Shown here in pieces: positions 32,676 through 41,260 of a stretch of DNA of 64,000 nt (position 1 is its first letter; every line of letters starts with the position of its first letter). The position numbers and the translations under genes are program-made. Source of the DNA: JAWKWH01 sp963669415 (lineage in GTDB: Bacteria > Pseudomonadota > Alphaproteobacteria > Rhizobiales > Rhizobiaceae). The notes beneath the pieces are model-generated. The model did not search any database, was not told the DNA's origin, and saw only the letters and a program-made list of their open reading frames with translations. Location: contig CAXXPS010000003.1 in NCBI GenBank assembly GCA_963669415.2, forward strand, positions 930,001-994,000. The letters run 5' to 3'.

Positions 32676-34052
32676 TTAGCGGCCGTCAGGGGTTCTAAGC
32701 CCGAACCACTTGTCCTTGACAGCCTCATAATGTTCCTTGGGCTTGTGCAAACGCACCTTCAGGCCAAGCCGGCTGGCCGACAAACGCCCGATTGCCGAAA
32801 CGATGGCATAGCTCGCAACGACTGTGTCGCGCTCGGAACTGACCTGATTGATCTGGGCATTGATGACGTCAGCCTGTGCATCAAGCACGTCGAGCGTTGT
32901 CCGCTGGCCGACCTTGCGTTCCTCGATTACTCCAGCAAGCGCCAGTTGGGCCGCTGAGACCAAGGCACTGTTGGCTTCGACATTGCGGCGTGAGGCTTCG
33001 AACTGGGTCCATGCGGATGCTACTGCAGCGCGCACCTGATCGCGATTGACGTCGACATTGATACGCGCCTGACCCAGTGATTCTTTGGATTGGCGAACCA
33101 ACCCCGATGCCGCCCCACCCTGGTAGATCGGGATGCGTAGTGTGGCGCCAACGGTGGCGGATTTTGTGAATCCGTTTGGTGAACCCGGGCCACCACCCAG
33201 AGTTCGGGTTTGGCCTGCTTCCAACTCCATACTGGCCGTAACACCGGGCAACAATGTCCCTTCTGCGGCCTTGACCGAATAGCTGGAAGCATCAACCACG
33301 TGTTTGGTTGCCTTGATTGCCGGATGTTCGCGTTCGGCAATTGCATATGCAGCTGTTATCCCACCCGGCAACAGTTTCTGAAGTGGTCCCGGAACCTTCA
33401 GTTTTCCCGGGTTTGAACCAACAATCTGACGGTACACCGCCGCGGCAGATTCTGCCTGTGCGCGGGCGGCTGTTAGCTGGGCCTGCGCAGCAGACCGTGA
33501 TGCTTCCGCCTGCGCGACATCGGTACGCGTGCCCTCGCCGACTTCAAATCGCGAACGCGCTGCGCGAACCTGTTCACCGAGGAATTCCAGGTTTCGTTGC
33601 CGCAGAACAGAAATTTGCCGAAACAGGATCACATCCATATAGGCTGATGCTGCGTCGAAAAGTGTATTCTGCTCCGTATTGCGAAGATTTTCCCGCGCAG
33701 CGCGTACCTGCGCTTCCGCTGCGCGCACATTGTTCTTGGTCTGAAAACCGTCGAACAAAGATTGCGAAAGAGTGATACCAAATGTACCGGTTGTGCTTCT
33801 TGTTCCAAATGTATCATTGGAAACATGTAAAGCCGTACCGGTCGCAAAAAGCGTAGGCCGCCGTCCGGCCTTTGCTATCGGAACGCTTTCGTCGGTTACC
33901 CGCACGCCGGCGCGGGCCGAATTGAGGGCCGAATTGTTCTCATAAGCCTTCGAAAGCGCGCCGAAAATGGTTTCAGCAGATGCGTGAACTGTCGTGAGAG
34001 TCACGGCCGCAATCGCTAAAGTTGCGGCAAAACCTGGTACCCGTACCACCAC
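32676..34052 (-). CDS. tolC: TolC family outer membrane efflux protein
   Basis: A 458-residue outer membrane factor starting at a GTG (signal peptide VPGFAATLAIAAVTLTTVHASA). Two repeated OEP halves are visible: LSQSLFDGFQTKNNVRAAEAQVRAARENLRNTEQNTLFDAASAYMDV, and LRIPIYQGGAASGLVRQSKESLGQARINVD with VGQRTTLDVLDAQADVINAQ. These form the beta-barrel and alpha-tunnel. It supplies the exit duct for type I secretion and RND pumps, possibly including the pump at 52074-56302, which lacks its own outer membrane gene. It lies between popZ and the methyltransferase gene, an order I associate with rhizobia. Confidence 0.92.
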   Translation of the reverse strand: MVVRVPGFAATLAIAAVTLTTVHASAETIFGALSKAYENNSALNSARAGVRVTDESVPIAKAGRRPTLFATGTALHVSNDTFGTRSTTGTFGITLSQSLFDGFQTKNNVRAAEAQVRAARENLRNTEQNTLFDAASAYMDVILFRQISVLRQRNLEFLGEQVRAARSRFEVGEGTRTDVAQAEASRSAAQAQLTAARAQAESAAAVYRQIVGSNPGKLKVPGPLQKLLPGGITAAYAIAEREHPAIKATKHVVDASSYSVKAAEGTLLPGVTASMELEAGQTRTLGGGPGSPNGFTKSATVGATLRIPIYQGGAASGLVRQSKESLGQARINVDVNRDQVRAAVASAWTQFEASRRNVEANSALVSAAQLALAGVIEERKVGQRTTLDVLDAQADVINAQINQVSSERDTVVASYAIVSAIGRLSASRLGLKVRLHKPKEHYEAVKDKWFGLRTPDGR

Positions 34053-34192
34053 TGTCCCCTGTCCCTGTTGTTTGTACGCACTCCGCCGCTACCGCCATCT
34101 AACCGGAACGCGGGTACCAAAGCCAGCCCGAGATATGGGAATTGAAAACATGGTGAACAAGAAAATTTTCACCAATTCTTACAGATCGCTGG

Positions 34193-34861
34193 TCAGAACT
34201 CGAATGCGGCTTCTTTTTCAAAGCCCGGTAGTGCCGGTACGCAGGTGTTGAACGCATGGCGTGCAATGAGATTTCCATTGCTCTTGGTCCACACCGTCGC
34301 CCTGCCCGTATTTCCGCTGCCGAGAACGCCGACAATGCGTCCGTCATCCTTCAACTGGCTGGCCAGTTTGTCTGGTACTTCGCCCACGGCGCCATTGAGG
34401 AAAATTACATCATAGGGCGCTTCAGATGCGTATCCGTCGGCTAGCGGGCCTTCCACAACCACTGCGCTGTCATAGCCGAGCTCTGTCAACGTTTCGACGG
34501 CAGATTCGGCCAGTGCAGGTTCGCTTTCGACCGCAATGACCGAGCCCGCCAATATTGACAGCACGGCGGCCGAATAACCGCTGCCTGTGCCAATATCCAA
34601 AACAACGTCGCTTTGCGACAGTTCGGCCAGTTGAAGCAGTTTGGCAAATGGCGAAGGCTCCATCAGATAGCGCTGATTGTCGCCAGATGGCGACAACCGG
34701 ACATCATCGTCGATATATGCCAGGGTCTGGACAGACGCTGGAACAAATTTTTCGCGCGGAACCGAGCCCATGGCCAACAAAATCGGCGCATTGTTGATGT
34801 CAGTGGTGCGTAACTGACAATCCACCATTTTTTGACGTTGCTCGGAATAATCGATCGTCAT
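34193..34861 (-). CDS. Protein-L-isoaspartate O-methyltransferase family protein
   Basis: A 222-residue SAM-dependent methyltransferase. Motif I is VVLDIGTGSGYSAAVLSILAG near residue 80, post-I VIAVESEPALAESA, and motif II YDVIFLNGAVGEVPDKL near 150. MVDCQLRTTDINNAPILLAMGSVPREKFVP is the N-terminal signature of the alphaproteobacterial Pcm branch. Canonical Pcm repairs isoaspartyl residues; this branch is diverged and its activity is not established. It precedes tolC in the same direction with a 140-bp gap. Cytoplasmic, no signal peptide. Confidence 0.85.
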   Translation of the reverse strand: MTIDYSEQRQKMVDCQLRTTDINNAPILLAMGSVPREKFVPASVQTLAYIDDDVRLSPSGDNQRYLMEPSPFAKLLQLAELSQSDVVLDIGTGSGYSAAVLSILAGSVIAVESEPALAESAVETLTELGYDSAVVVEGPLADGYASEAPYDVIFLNGAVGEVPDKLASQLKDDGRIVGVLGSGNTGRATVWTKSNGNLIARHAFNTCVPALPGFEKEAAFEF

Positions 34862-34934
34862 TTGTGTGACCTGCTTTTACAACGGAGCGGTGCTGGTCAC
34901 CGGTGATCCGCTGCAATTTCCAACAATAACACAC

Positions 34935-35008
34935 TGGAGGCCTCGCCCGGAATCGAACCGGGGTAACCGGATTTGCAGTCCGTTGCGTAACCACTCCGCC
35001 ACGAGGCC
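34935..35008 (-). tRNA. tRNA-Cys (GCA)
   Basis: Read on the minus strand, the 74-nt sequence begins GGCCTCG and its acceptor pairs with CGAGGCC, followed by discriminator T and an encoded CCA. The anticodon loop CTGCAAA gives anticodon GCA. The TTCGATTC T-loop and AGTGGTTACGCAA D-loop are present. Confidence 0.95.
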
Positions 35009-35077
35009 GTTGCACAGTGTTTAGACGCGCTCCGTTAACAGAAGGCCGGGCACCGGGCAAGGTCGCGGGGAGCAGTT

Positions 35078-35413
35078 TCAGCGGCTTTTTTCGCGTCGTC
35101 CGAACCATACGGCCGCGCGCCGGCGAAGGCGCCGGATATATGCGAAATCGTAAGACAAAACCAACAAGCCAAGGGGAATCATCCAGAAGCCGAGAACCGG
35201 GAGAAACCCGAAAATCCCCAATATGACCAGTAAAACACCGATCGACACCCGCAGCAGGCGCGAGCGCGGAAGATTGAATGTTCGCCCAAAAAGACGGATC
35301 TCCACCGGTGTTCCCACCTCTTCGAGTTCCAGTTCGTTCCTGTTCATCCGCGGGTTTTCCAAATCTCCAGCTGATTCATATCGGGTATGGCCAGTGGCGT
35401 TTGCATATTGCAC
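35078..35413 (-). CDS. Small membrane protein, possible PGPGW type
   Basis: A 111-residue open frame with two hydrophobic spans: LLRVSIGVLLVILGIFGFLPVL, then FWMIPLGLLVLSYDF. A basic tail follows (YIRRLRRRAAVWFGRREKSR). GFLPVLGFWMIPLGL resembles the short PGPGW transmembrane family of alphaproteobacteria, whose role is unknown. The N-terminus is uncertain: an ATG at 35347 (MNRNELELEEVG), with GGAG about sixteen bases upstream, would give 89 residues and may be the true start. It lies between the two tRNA genes. Confidence 0.6.
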   Translation of the reverse strand: MQYANATGHTRYESAGDLENPRMNRNELELEEVGTPVEIRLFGRTFNLPRSRLLRVSIGVLLVILGIFGFLPVLGFWMIPLGLLVLSYDFAYIRRLRRRAAVWFGRREKSR

Positions 35414-35492
35414 GATTTCCGATCAGCAAAAACACTTGGCAATTCCGAAACGGTTTTGCTATAGGCGAACCGGTTCTAAGGAATATCGGCAT

Positions 35493-35567
35493 TCCTCGGT
35501 AGCTCAGTGGTAGAGCAATCGGCTGTTAACCGATCGGTCGCTGGTTCGAATCCGGCCCGGGGAGCCA
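35493..35567 (+). tRNA. tRNA-Asn (GTT)
   Basis: A 75-nt cloverleaf starting TCCTCGG and closing with CCGGGGA, discriminator G and encoded CCA. The anticodon arm CGGCTGTTAACCG gives GTT. The D-loop AGCTCAGTGGTAGAGCA and T-arm GGTTCGAATCC are standard. The 3' end borders a stretch without recognisable genes, so it is a possible integration site. Confidence 0.96.
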
Positions 35568-36200
35568 ATCTTTTCAAATAGTTAGCCGCAAAATTTTGTC
35601 AGCTTTTTTCATCGTGGATACGCGATAGGTGCGTATTTGCGGTTTGCTTGACCGTGATTGATGGACGTCCTCTGGTGTTTTTCCGTCCGCGATAAGTTCC
35701 GGTCGGTATGAAGATGTCTAATATTGTTCCACTCCATGAACCAGGACATCGCGTTCCTTCATCGCACGTACGTCGTTTAAGAGAACAAGACAAAATCCCA
35801 AAACAGTTCCGATTGAAAACGCCATCAAGCCCGCTGAAATTATGCGTCAAGGCGAGTATCAGTCCTGCGAATTGCAAATGCACATCTGCTCCGCGTTCTC
35901 ACAGCGGTCCTACGAGATCCGGTTGTTGCTGGAATGACCGTCCGAATGTCCAACAGCGCCAAAGGTTGGAGAAGAGCTCCCGAGATAGCAACGCCGCATC
36001 AATCTCTTGCGTTGCTGGCCCCTGCAGTCGACGCAAGATTGCCCGAGTGGCTGCCTGGCGACTCGAAGGCGGTAGAACCTGTCGGTTCAATCTACGACAA
36101 AATTTTGATGTTCACTAAGAGCTGATTTTGATGAAAAAGTCGCCTCATTGAGGGCATTTTGACCTGATTCAGTTTCTCAAGTGATTTGGGAGACAGGCCG
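35568..36200. other. Gene-poor stretch between tRNA-Asn and the IS remnant
   Basis: About 630 bases with no gene I can support. Short open frames on both strands (for example plus 35708-36118 and minus 35599-35883) have cysteine/arginine-rich compositions that do not look like real proteins. One plus frame running to about 35935 contains ENAIKPAEIMRQGEYQSCEL, which reads more like protein, but it has no start and no family I recognise. It may be eroded coding DNA. The last part, about 36120-36200, probably belongs to the left end of the insertion sequence; a terminal inverted repeat was not identified. Confidence 0.5.
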
Positions 36201-36703
36201 ATGATGGGATCACGCAAGGAGTGTCAGGCGGCGCTATTTTACGAATTCAGTCTTGAGGATCATGTCCCAGCCGATCACCTGTTGCGGTCAGTGGATCGAT
36301 TTGTCGACCTGACCGGCATCCGAGCACATCTTCGACCGTTCTATAGCGACATCGGCCGTCCGTCGGTTGACCCGGAACTGATGATCCGAATGCTTCTGAT
36401 CGGCTATATCATGGGTATCCGGTCGGAACGGCGGTTGTGTGTGGAAGTTCATCTGAACCTGGCCTATCGCTGGTTCTGTCGTCTGGACCTGGGCGATCCC
36501 GTTCCCGATCAGTCGACCTTCTCCAAGAACCGCCACGGACGCTTTCGGGAAAGCGATTTGTTCCGGCAGCTGTTTGAGAGTGTCGTTGGCCGCTGCAATC
36601 GAGGAAGGCCTGGTCGGTGGCGATGTGTTTGCCGCCGATGCAAGCATCATCCGGGCGGATGCCAACAAGCAGAACTCAACCCCGAAGGACCAATGGGACC
36701 CGA
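36201..36703 (+). pseudogene. Truncated, frameshifted IS5/IS1182-type transposase
   Basis: The ATG at 36201, after GGGAG, begins MMGSRKECQAALFYEFSLEDHVPADHLLRSVD, the N-terminal DUF772 domain of IS5/IS1182-type transposases. It continues to PVPDQSTFSKNRHGRF. One base must be skipped near 36588 to continue as AAAIEEGLVGGDVFAADASIIRADANKQ, which contains the first catalytic aspartate region (DASIIRAD). Homology ends near 36703 after PKDQWDPTG, where the sequence becomes the antisense of the next gene. The remaining catalytic residues and the right end of the element are gone, so it is inactive. Confidence 0.85.
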
Positions 36704-37270
36704 CCGGTCAGCACCGAAGAACGGTTCGCCGTCGGCGATCATCAAAGGTACGCCGAACAGGTCATGTACCGCTGCGTCATCGGCTTCTTTCTTGGCTTGC
36801 TGCTTTGCCTCTGCGTTTTCCAGAGCCGCAGCCAGCATTACTTCATCGACGCCGGTTTCGGCGATTGCCGCGCGCACCCCTTCCGGTTCACCAATGTCGA
36901 GGCCGCGGTTCCAGTAGCCCTCCAGCAACGCCAATGCAAACGCCTTGGCCAAGGCTGGGTCTGCCGCTTTGATGTGGTAAAAGGCCTGCCGTACGGGGCC
37001 GCATGCGACCGGGAACTTTTCTGGAATGTTGATCGGGATGTCAAAATAGGCGGCTTGGCGAGCGAGATCCTTGAACAGGTAAGTAGATTTCCGAGGTGCG
37101 ATCCCAGCGGGCGTCACCTTCAACTCGCGAAACACCTGGTTGACCGAAATGCAGCGCCAATCGGTGGCGCGGCCATGCTTGGCGGCCACCTCTTCGATCT
37201 GTCTGCTGGCCAGATAGGAAAAAGGCGAAACGTAGTCGAAATAAAAAAGGATCGGGCTGTCTTTGCTCAT
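36647..37270 (-). CDS. DsbA-family / 2-hydroxychromene-2-carboxylate isomerase-like protein with IS-derived C-terminus
   Basis: From the ATG at 37270 (GGAG nine bases upstream) the protein begins MSKDSPILFYFDYVSPFSYLASRQIEE, the thioredoxin-fold start of HCCA isomerases. FPVACGPVRQAFYHIK and GVPLMIADGEPFFGADR follow. Family members normally continue for 10-20 residues past GADR. Here the frame instead enters the transposase remnant near 36705 and reads SGPIGPSGLSSACWHPPG to the stop. The core is intact (about 188 residues), so it may still fold. The family handles aromatic catabolites or glutathione conjugates. It is not certain that the altered protein is functional. Confidence 0.7.
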   Translation of the reverse strand: MSKDSPILFYFDYVSPFSYLASRQIEEVAAKHGRATDWRCISVNQVFRELKVTPAGIAPRKSTYLFKDLARQAAYFDIPINIPEKFPVACGPVRQAFYHIKAADPALAKAFALALLEGYWNRGLDIGEPEGVRAAIAETGVDEVMLAAALENAEAKQQAKKEADDAAVHDLFGVPLMIADGEPFFGADRSGPIGPSGLSSACWHPPG

Positions 37271-37576
37271 GTCATACCACTCCAGCACAAAAGTCGCATC
37301 GCAGCAAAGTTCGCCCACCATGATTGTAGAAATCGCCAGAATTGGTGTCCAAGGGGATACACTAATGACGTCGGCAATGGGCCATGCGCTGACATTGTAA
37401 AGGCTATCGTGAAAGGCAACTTTGTCCGCTTTCCCGTCATTCAAGCTGGTGTCCATGATACGACCGGCCGAACGTCTGCCTTGGAGATGAAGCGATGCGG
37501 TATCGGGGCTGTCAATGAACGGCAGCAATGGGGCAGGAAGCGTCGGCCTGGCAGACCACCTCAGAAATCTGCAAGA
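37271..37576. other. Gap between the RidA-like gene and the DsbA-family gene
   Basis: These 306 bases continue the leftward frame of the DsbA-family gene to 37528, but the extra residues show no conservation pattern and no ribosome-binding site. The region most likely contains the promoter of that gene. Nothing else was recognised. Confidence 0.4.
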
Positions 37577-38062
37577 TTAACCGGCCAATTCTAGTTCAGA
37601 TTCAATCTCGATGGCGAAATTCATTGGCAGTCCGGCAACGCCGATAGCCGATCTTGCATGCCGTCCGATGGTGGGGCCAAAAACGTCGATGATCAGATCA
37701 CTGAATCCGTTGATTACCAGATGCTGTTCGTCATAGCCCGGCGCCGAATTGACCATGCCGAAAACACGATTCCATCCGGCAACGCGAGACAATTCACCGA
37801 TTTCTGCTTTGAGATTTGCCAACACTGACAATCCGATCTCTCTTGCAGCAGCGTGAGCTTCTTCAGTCGACAACTCTGCGCCAACTTTGCCATAGGGGCC
37901 TGCGATTGCACCTTCAGCGGTATGTTTTGGATGGCCGGACACAAAAGCGCGGCCGTTCCTCACATTCACCATAGCAAACGGCAGATACAGCGCTGGCGGT
38001 AACTTGACCGGCGCTGGCAAATTAAGTCCAAGCTCGATCAGTCTTTGTTCAGGTGTTGTCAT
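37577..38062 (-). CDS. RidA (YjgF/UK114) family protein
   Basis: A 161-residue protein. The ATG at 38062 (MTTPEQRLIELGLNLPAPVKLP) is preferred because GAGGG sits about ten bases upstream. The fold is recognised by NVRNGRAFVSGHPKH near residue 40, EIGLSVLANLKAEIGELSRV near 80, and the C-terminal IGRHARSAIGVAGLPMNFAIEIESEL. RidA proteins hydrolyse reactive imines/enamines to keto acids; relatives deaminate 2-aminomuconate in aromatic amine breakdown. This longer subgroup (SGHP, GVAGLPMN) is of unsettled function. It is divergent from the amidase gene, which suggests a nitrogen-containing substrate for the region. Confidence 0.85.
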   Translation of the reverse strand: MTTPEQRLIELGLNLPAPVKLPPALYLPFAMVNVRNGRAFVSGHPKHTAEGAIAGPYGKVGAELSTEEAHAAAREIGLSVLANLKAEIGELSRVAGWNRVFGMVNSAPGYDEQHLVINGFSDLIIDVFGPTIGRHARSAIGVAGLPMNFAIEIESELELAG

Positions 38063-38271
38063 CTGTGATTTTCCCTCAAAGTGGCTCAATGCGAGCATTT
38101 TTCGATCTCGATGATAGCGGCTGACCTGCCGATTGTTGAGCTGATGTTTAAGCTCCCTCTGACCCCGGCAACCAATACCAGCCACGATAAGGCTTGCATC
38201 CATGCGGCTTACCAAGGACGATATCCTTGGTGTTGAAATCGGCGTCAACCAGCCCGAGCAAGGATCCAAGC

Positions 38272-39702
38272 ATGTTGAGCAGAGAAGAATATCGCCATTA
38301 CGACATGGTCGGACTGGCGGGTCTGGTCAAACAAGGTGAGATCGCTCCAGTGGAACTGGTCGAGACGGCGATCCGGGAAATTGAGGATCTCAATGAGGAT
38401 CTAAATGCGGTTGTGGTGACCCAATTTGAAGCCGCGCTCCAAGAGGTGCGGACCCGCAAGGATACGCCGCGGTTCCTTGGCGTCCCTTATCTGGCCAAAG
38501 ACCTGCATGCGCCAGTGAAAGGATTGCCGCTGGCGAACGGATCGCGGCTGCTCAAAGAACAGGTGTTTGATTTCGACAGTACCACTTTTGCTAGACTTCG
38601 GGCAGCCGGTTTTGCAATTCTGGGACGGACCAATTCTCCAGAGTTTGGTCTTTCCGCGTCGACAGAACCCGCGCTTTGGGGACCGACGCGCAACCCCTAC
38701 AATTTGCAATGCAGCGCCGGTGGTTCCAGCGGTGGCGCGGCAGCGGCGGTGGCCGGTGGCATGCTTCCGGCAGCTCATGCCACGGACAGTGCCGGCTCCA
38801 TTCGCATTCCCGCCGCCCGGTGTGGTCTGGTCGGATTGAAGCCGACACGTGGTCTAATCCCATTTGGGCCACATCGCGGAGACATGGTCTTTGGCATAAG
38901 CCACGAACATGCCGTAACCCGAACGGTGCGTGATTGTGCCGCTCTGTTGGACGTCACTGCCGGCCCTGATCCCGGGGCGCCATATTTCACCCGAAAACCA
39001 GATCAAAGCTTCGAAAATCTCATTGAGAAGCCGGTAGGAAATCTCCGGATCGGCTACACGACAGACAGTTTTCTCGGCACGCCTGTCGACCCTGAGTGTA
39101 AAGAGGCTGTGCTGAAGACAGCCAAAGTCTTGCAGGACCTCGGTCACCATGTCGAGGAAGCGGCGCCAAAATTCAACGCCGCTGCCATGACGGATGCGAT
39201 GATCCGCATTCTGATGGCATCTCTGGCCGGCGTGTTCAGGATGATTGAGAAAAATCTCGACAGAACCATTGGTGACGGCGACATCGAGCCGTTGACCCAG
39301 TCGGTCATGAATTTCGCCAGAGCCACGACATTGGCAGATCACCTCGATCGAAGCGTCGTTTTGAACACGGAGACCCGCTCGCTTGCGTGGTTCTTCGAAA
39401 CGCACGATATCTTGCTTACACCGACGATGGCTGATCCTGAGCTAAAGCTTGGGGTACTGGATACGGCCAATTCTGACCTCGATCAGTTTCTGGAAAACTT
39501 GTTCGCGATCTCTCCGTTCACAGCGCCATTCAACGTCACCGGCCAGTCTGCCTTGAGCATGCCGCTTAATCGATCAAGTAATGGCATGCCAATCGGTGTG
39601 CAACTGGTGGGTCGATTTGCGGACGACGCCCGGCTGCTGCAACTTGCGCGGTCACTGGAAGTTCAATCAATGGGAAACAAATCTGGAGGGGATGATGCTT
39701 GA
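38272..39702 (+). CDS. Amidase (amidase signature family)
   Basis: A 476-residue amidase signature hydrolase. The Ser-cisSer-Lys triad is readable: Lys in GVPYLAKDLHAPVKG near residue 78, the glycine/serine loop CSAGGSSGGAAAAVAGGM near 155, and the nucleophile in ATDSAGSIRIPAARCGLVGLKPTRG near 176. The ATG at 38272 (MLSREEYRHYD) is chosen since residues before it are unconserved; AAGGA lies about ten bases upstream. The closest pattern is the 6-aminohexanoate-cyclic-dimer hydrolase/general amidase branch. It overlaps the next hydrolase gene by 11 bp, so both act in one pathway. The amide substrate is unknown. Confidence 0.9.
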   Translation: MLSREEYRHYDMVGLAGLVKQGEIAPVELVETAIREIEDLNEDLNAVVVTQFEAALQEVRTRKDTPRFLGVPYLAKDLHAPVKGLPLANGSRLLKEQVFDFDSTTFARLRAAGFAILGRTNSPEFGLSASTEPALWGPTRNPYNLQCSAGGSSGGAAAAVAGGMLPAAHATDSAGSIRIPAARCGLVGLKPTRGLIPFGPHRGDMVFGISHEHAVTRTVRDCAALLDVTAGPDPGAPYFTRKPDQSFENLIEKPVGNLRIGYTTDSFLGTPVDPECKEAVLKTAKVLQDLGHHVEEAAPKFNAAAMTDAMIRILMASLAGVFRMIEKNLDRTIGDGDIEPLTQSVMNFARATTLADHLDRSVVLNTETRSLAWFFETHDILLTPTMADPELKLGVLDTANSDLDQFLENLFAISPFTAPFNVTGQSALSMPLNRSSNGMPIGVQLVGRFADDARLLQLARSLEVQSMGNKSGGDDA

Positions 39703-40447
39703 AGGTTTCGAGCAGAGACCATTTTCTTTCACTTTGACGAATGGGGACACGATACAGCACGATATTTACGAGAAAGGTACCGGGCCGGTCATCGTCATTC
39801 TTCAAGAATTGCCTGGCATCTATGCTGATACGTTGAAGTTCGCCGACAAAATGGTCGCAGCCGGGTTTCGCGTGGTGCTGCCGCATCTGTTTGGTCCGCT
39901 TGGGAAATTTGCAATTGGCCGAAATGTGGCGCGGCTGTTTTGCGTTCGCCGGGAAATCAACATTTTCGCCAGGAACCAATCAAGCCCGGTGGTCGAGTGG
40001 CTCAAGGCACTGTGCCGGGATGCGCGGGAGCGATACGACGTATCCGGCGTCGGCGTGATTGGCATGTGCCTGTCGGGCAATTTTGCCATCTCGCTCATGG
40101 CCGATGACAGCGTTTTGGCGTCGGTCGCCTCACAGCCCTCGTTGCCCCTGTTCAGTCAGAAGTCGCTGCACATGTCGGACGCGGACATTGCCGCAGTCAG
40201 TCAACGCCTGGACAGCCGCGGGCCCATGCTGTCGTTCAAATTCCAAGGTGACAAACTGTGCACGCAAGCCAAATTCGACGCGATCGACAGCGCATTTAAC
40301 GGGGACAAGGAACGGATCAAGCTCACCCAAATCCCCGGCAATAAACACGCCCTTTTGACCGCGCACTTCATTGAGGGAGAAAACTCACCCACCCAGCAAG
40401 TGCTAACAGAAGTGATTGCTTACTTTTCCGACAAGCTTCACGCTTGA
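39692..40447 (+). CDS. Dienelactone hydrolase family protein
   Basis: A 251-residue alpha/beta hydrolase. The ATG pair at 39692 is chosen because CTGGAGGGG lies directly upstream, inside the amidase 3' end. The catalytic set follows dienelactone hydrolase: Glu in VILQELPGIYADT near residue 36, nucleophilic Cys in GVIGMCLSGNFAIS near 122, and His in GNKHALLTAHF near 212. The substrate is likely a lactone or an activated ester made from an aromatic ring. It is translationally coupled to the amidase and precedes the MttB-like fragment. Confidence 0.85.
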   Translation: MMLEGFEQRPFSFTLTNGDTIQHDIYEKGTGPVIVILQELPGIYADTLKFADKMVAAGFRVVLPHLFGPLGKFAIGRNVARLFCVRREINIFARNQSSPVVEWLKALCRDARERYDVSGVGVIGMCLSGNFAISLMADDSVLASVASQPSLPLFSQKSLHMSDADIAAVSQRLDSRGPMLSFKFQGDKLCTQAKFDAIDSAFNGDKERIKLTQIPGNKHALLTAHFIEGENSPTQQVLTEVIAYFSDKLHA

Positions 40448-40552
40448 ACCAAGCATAATCAGACGTTGCGGTCAGTGCGATTTGTGTGCTGTATCCTGCT
40501 TCCGGCTTGCAAGGTTTGTCACAGATTTCAGAATTGAAACCGGAAAAACCGT

Positions 40553-41158
40553 TTGTCCGTATTGCTGGCCGCCGCTGCAATCCAGATGGGCAATTTCTAC
40601 CGCCTTCCAAACAGCGTCGGCGCAGGCATGACGGATTCGAAAATACCGGATGCACAATACGGCTACGAAAAAGGTCTCACGATTGCGCTTGCGGCGCTTA
40701 GTGGAGCTAATCGTGTTTGCGAAGTCGGCGGCATGATGGGTAGCCTGATGGGCTGCAGCTTTGAATCCATGGTGATCGACAATGAAGCCGCCGGTGCAAT
40801 TCTGCGAACAGTCCGCGGTATCGAGGTGTCCGACGACACATTGTCGCTCGATGTGATCAAGGAGTGCGCGATAAATCCAGGTCACTTCCTCGGCAACGTG
40901 CAGACGCTCGAAGTCATGGAGAGTGAATATGTCTATCCACAGCTGATGGACCGGGTGTCGGCCGGCCAATGGGAAAACGAGGGATCACAGACCCTGTTCG
41001 ATCGCGCCCGTGAAACTTCGCAAACTGTTCTTGGCAGCCATTACCCAAACTATTTCGGATCGAAATGCGATCGCGAAATCAGGGATCGGCTTCCAATGCG
41101 GATTGATCAACCAGACATGACTGCATTGTCCAATCGCTGGCCTGCGCATTCTGAATGA
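40553..41158 (+). pseudogene. Trimethylamine methyltransferase (MttB) family, 3' fragment
   Basis: About 200 residues corresponding to the last 40 percent of MttB-family corrinoid methyltransferases (normally about 500). LAAAAIQMGNFYRLPNSVGAGMTDSKIPDAQYGYEKGLT, AALSGANRVCEVGGMMGSL, and INPGHFLGNVQTLEVME followed by WENEGSQTLFDRARE match the barrel's C-terminal strands. No upstream in-frame sequence continues the family, no ribosome-binding site precedes it, and the preceding gene is unrelated. It is therefore a remnant truncated at its 5' end. The pyrrolysine position of true MttB is not within the remaining part. The related MtgB group demethylates glycine betaine. Confidence 0.7.
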
Positions 41159-41260
41159 TCTGCCCACCCGGCTCCCAATGATGATGTTCAGGAACTGATC
41201 CTTAGCTCCCCTCGCCTACTGAGAAGCAGGCGGAAAAGCTTGAGATTTAGATTGAAGTGG

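Noticed and set aside
35708..36118. 136-codon frame after tRNA-Asn as a possible integrase or excisionase gene
   Set aside because: No integrase motif (R-H-R-Y) is visible, the composition is atypical of proteins, and the more protein-like residues lie in a different frame. Left as unassigned DNA.
35493..36200. Phage attachment site at tRNA-Asn
   Set aside because: No second copy of the tRNA 3' end was noticed in the window and no integrase was found, so only a possible target is claimed.
36617..37594. 325-codon rightward open frame spanning the IS remnant and the DsbA-family gene
   Set aside because: It lies opposite a protein with clear thioredoxin-fold motifs; its translation is rich in Arg, Cys and Gln without family resemblance.
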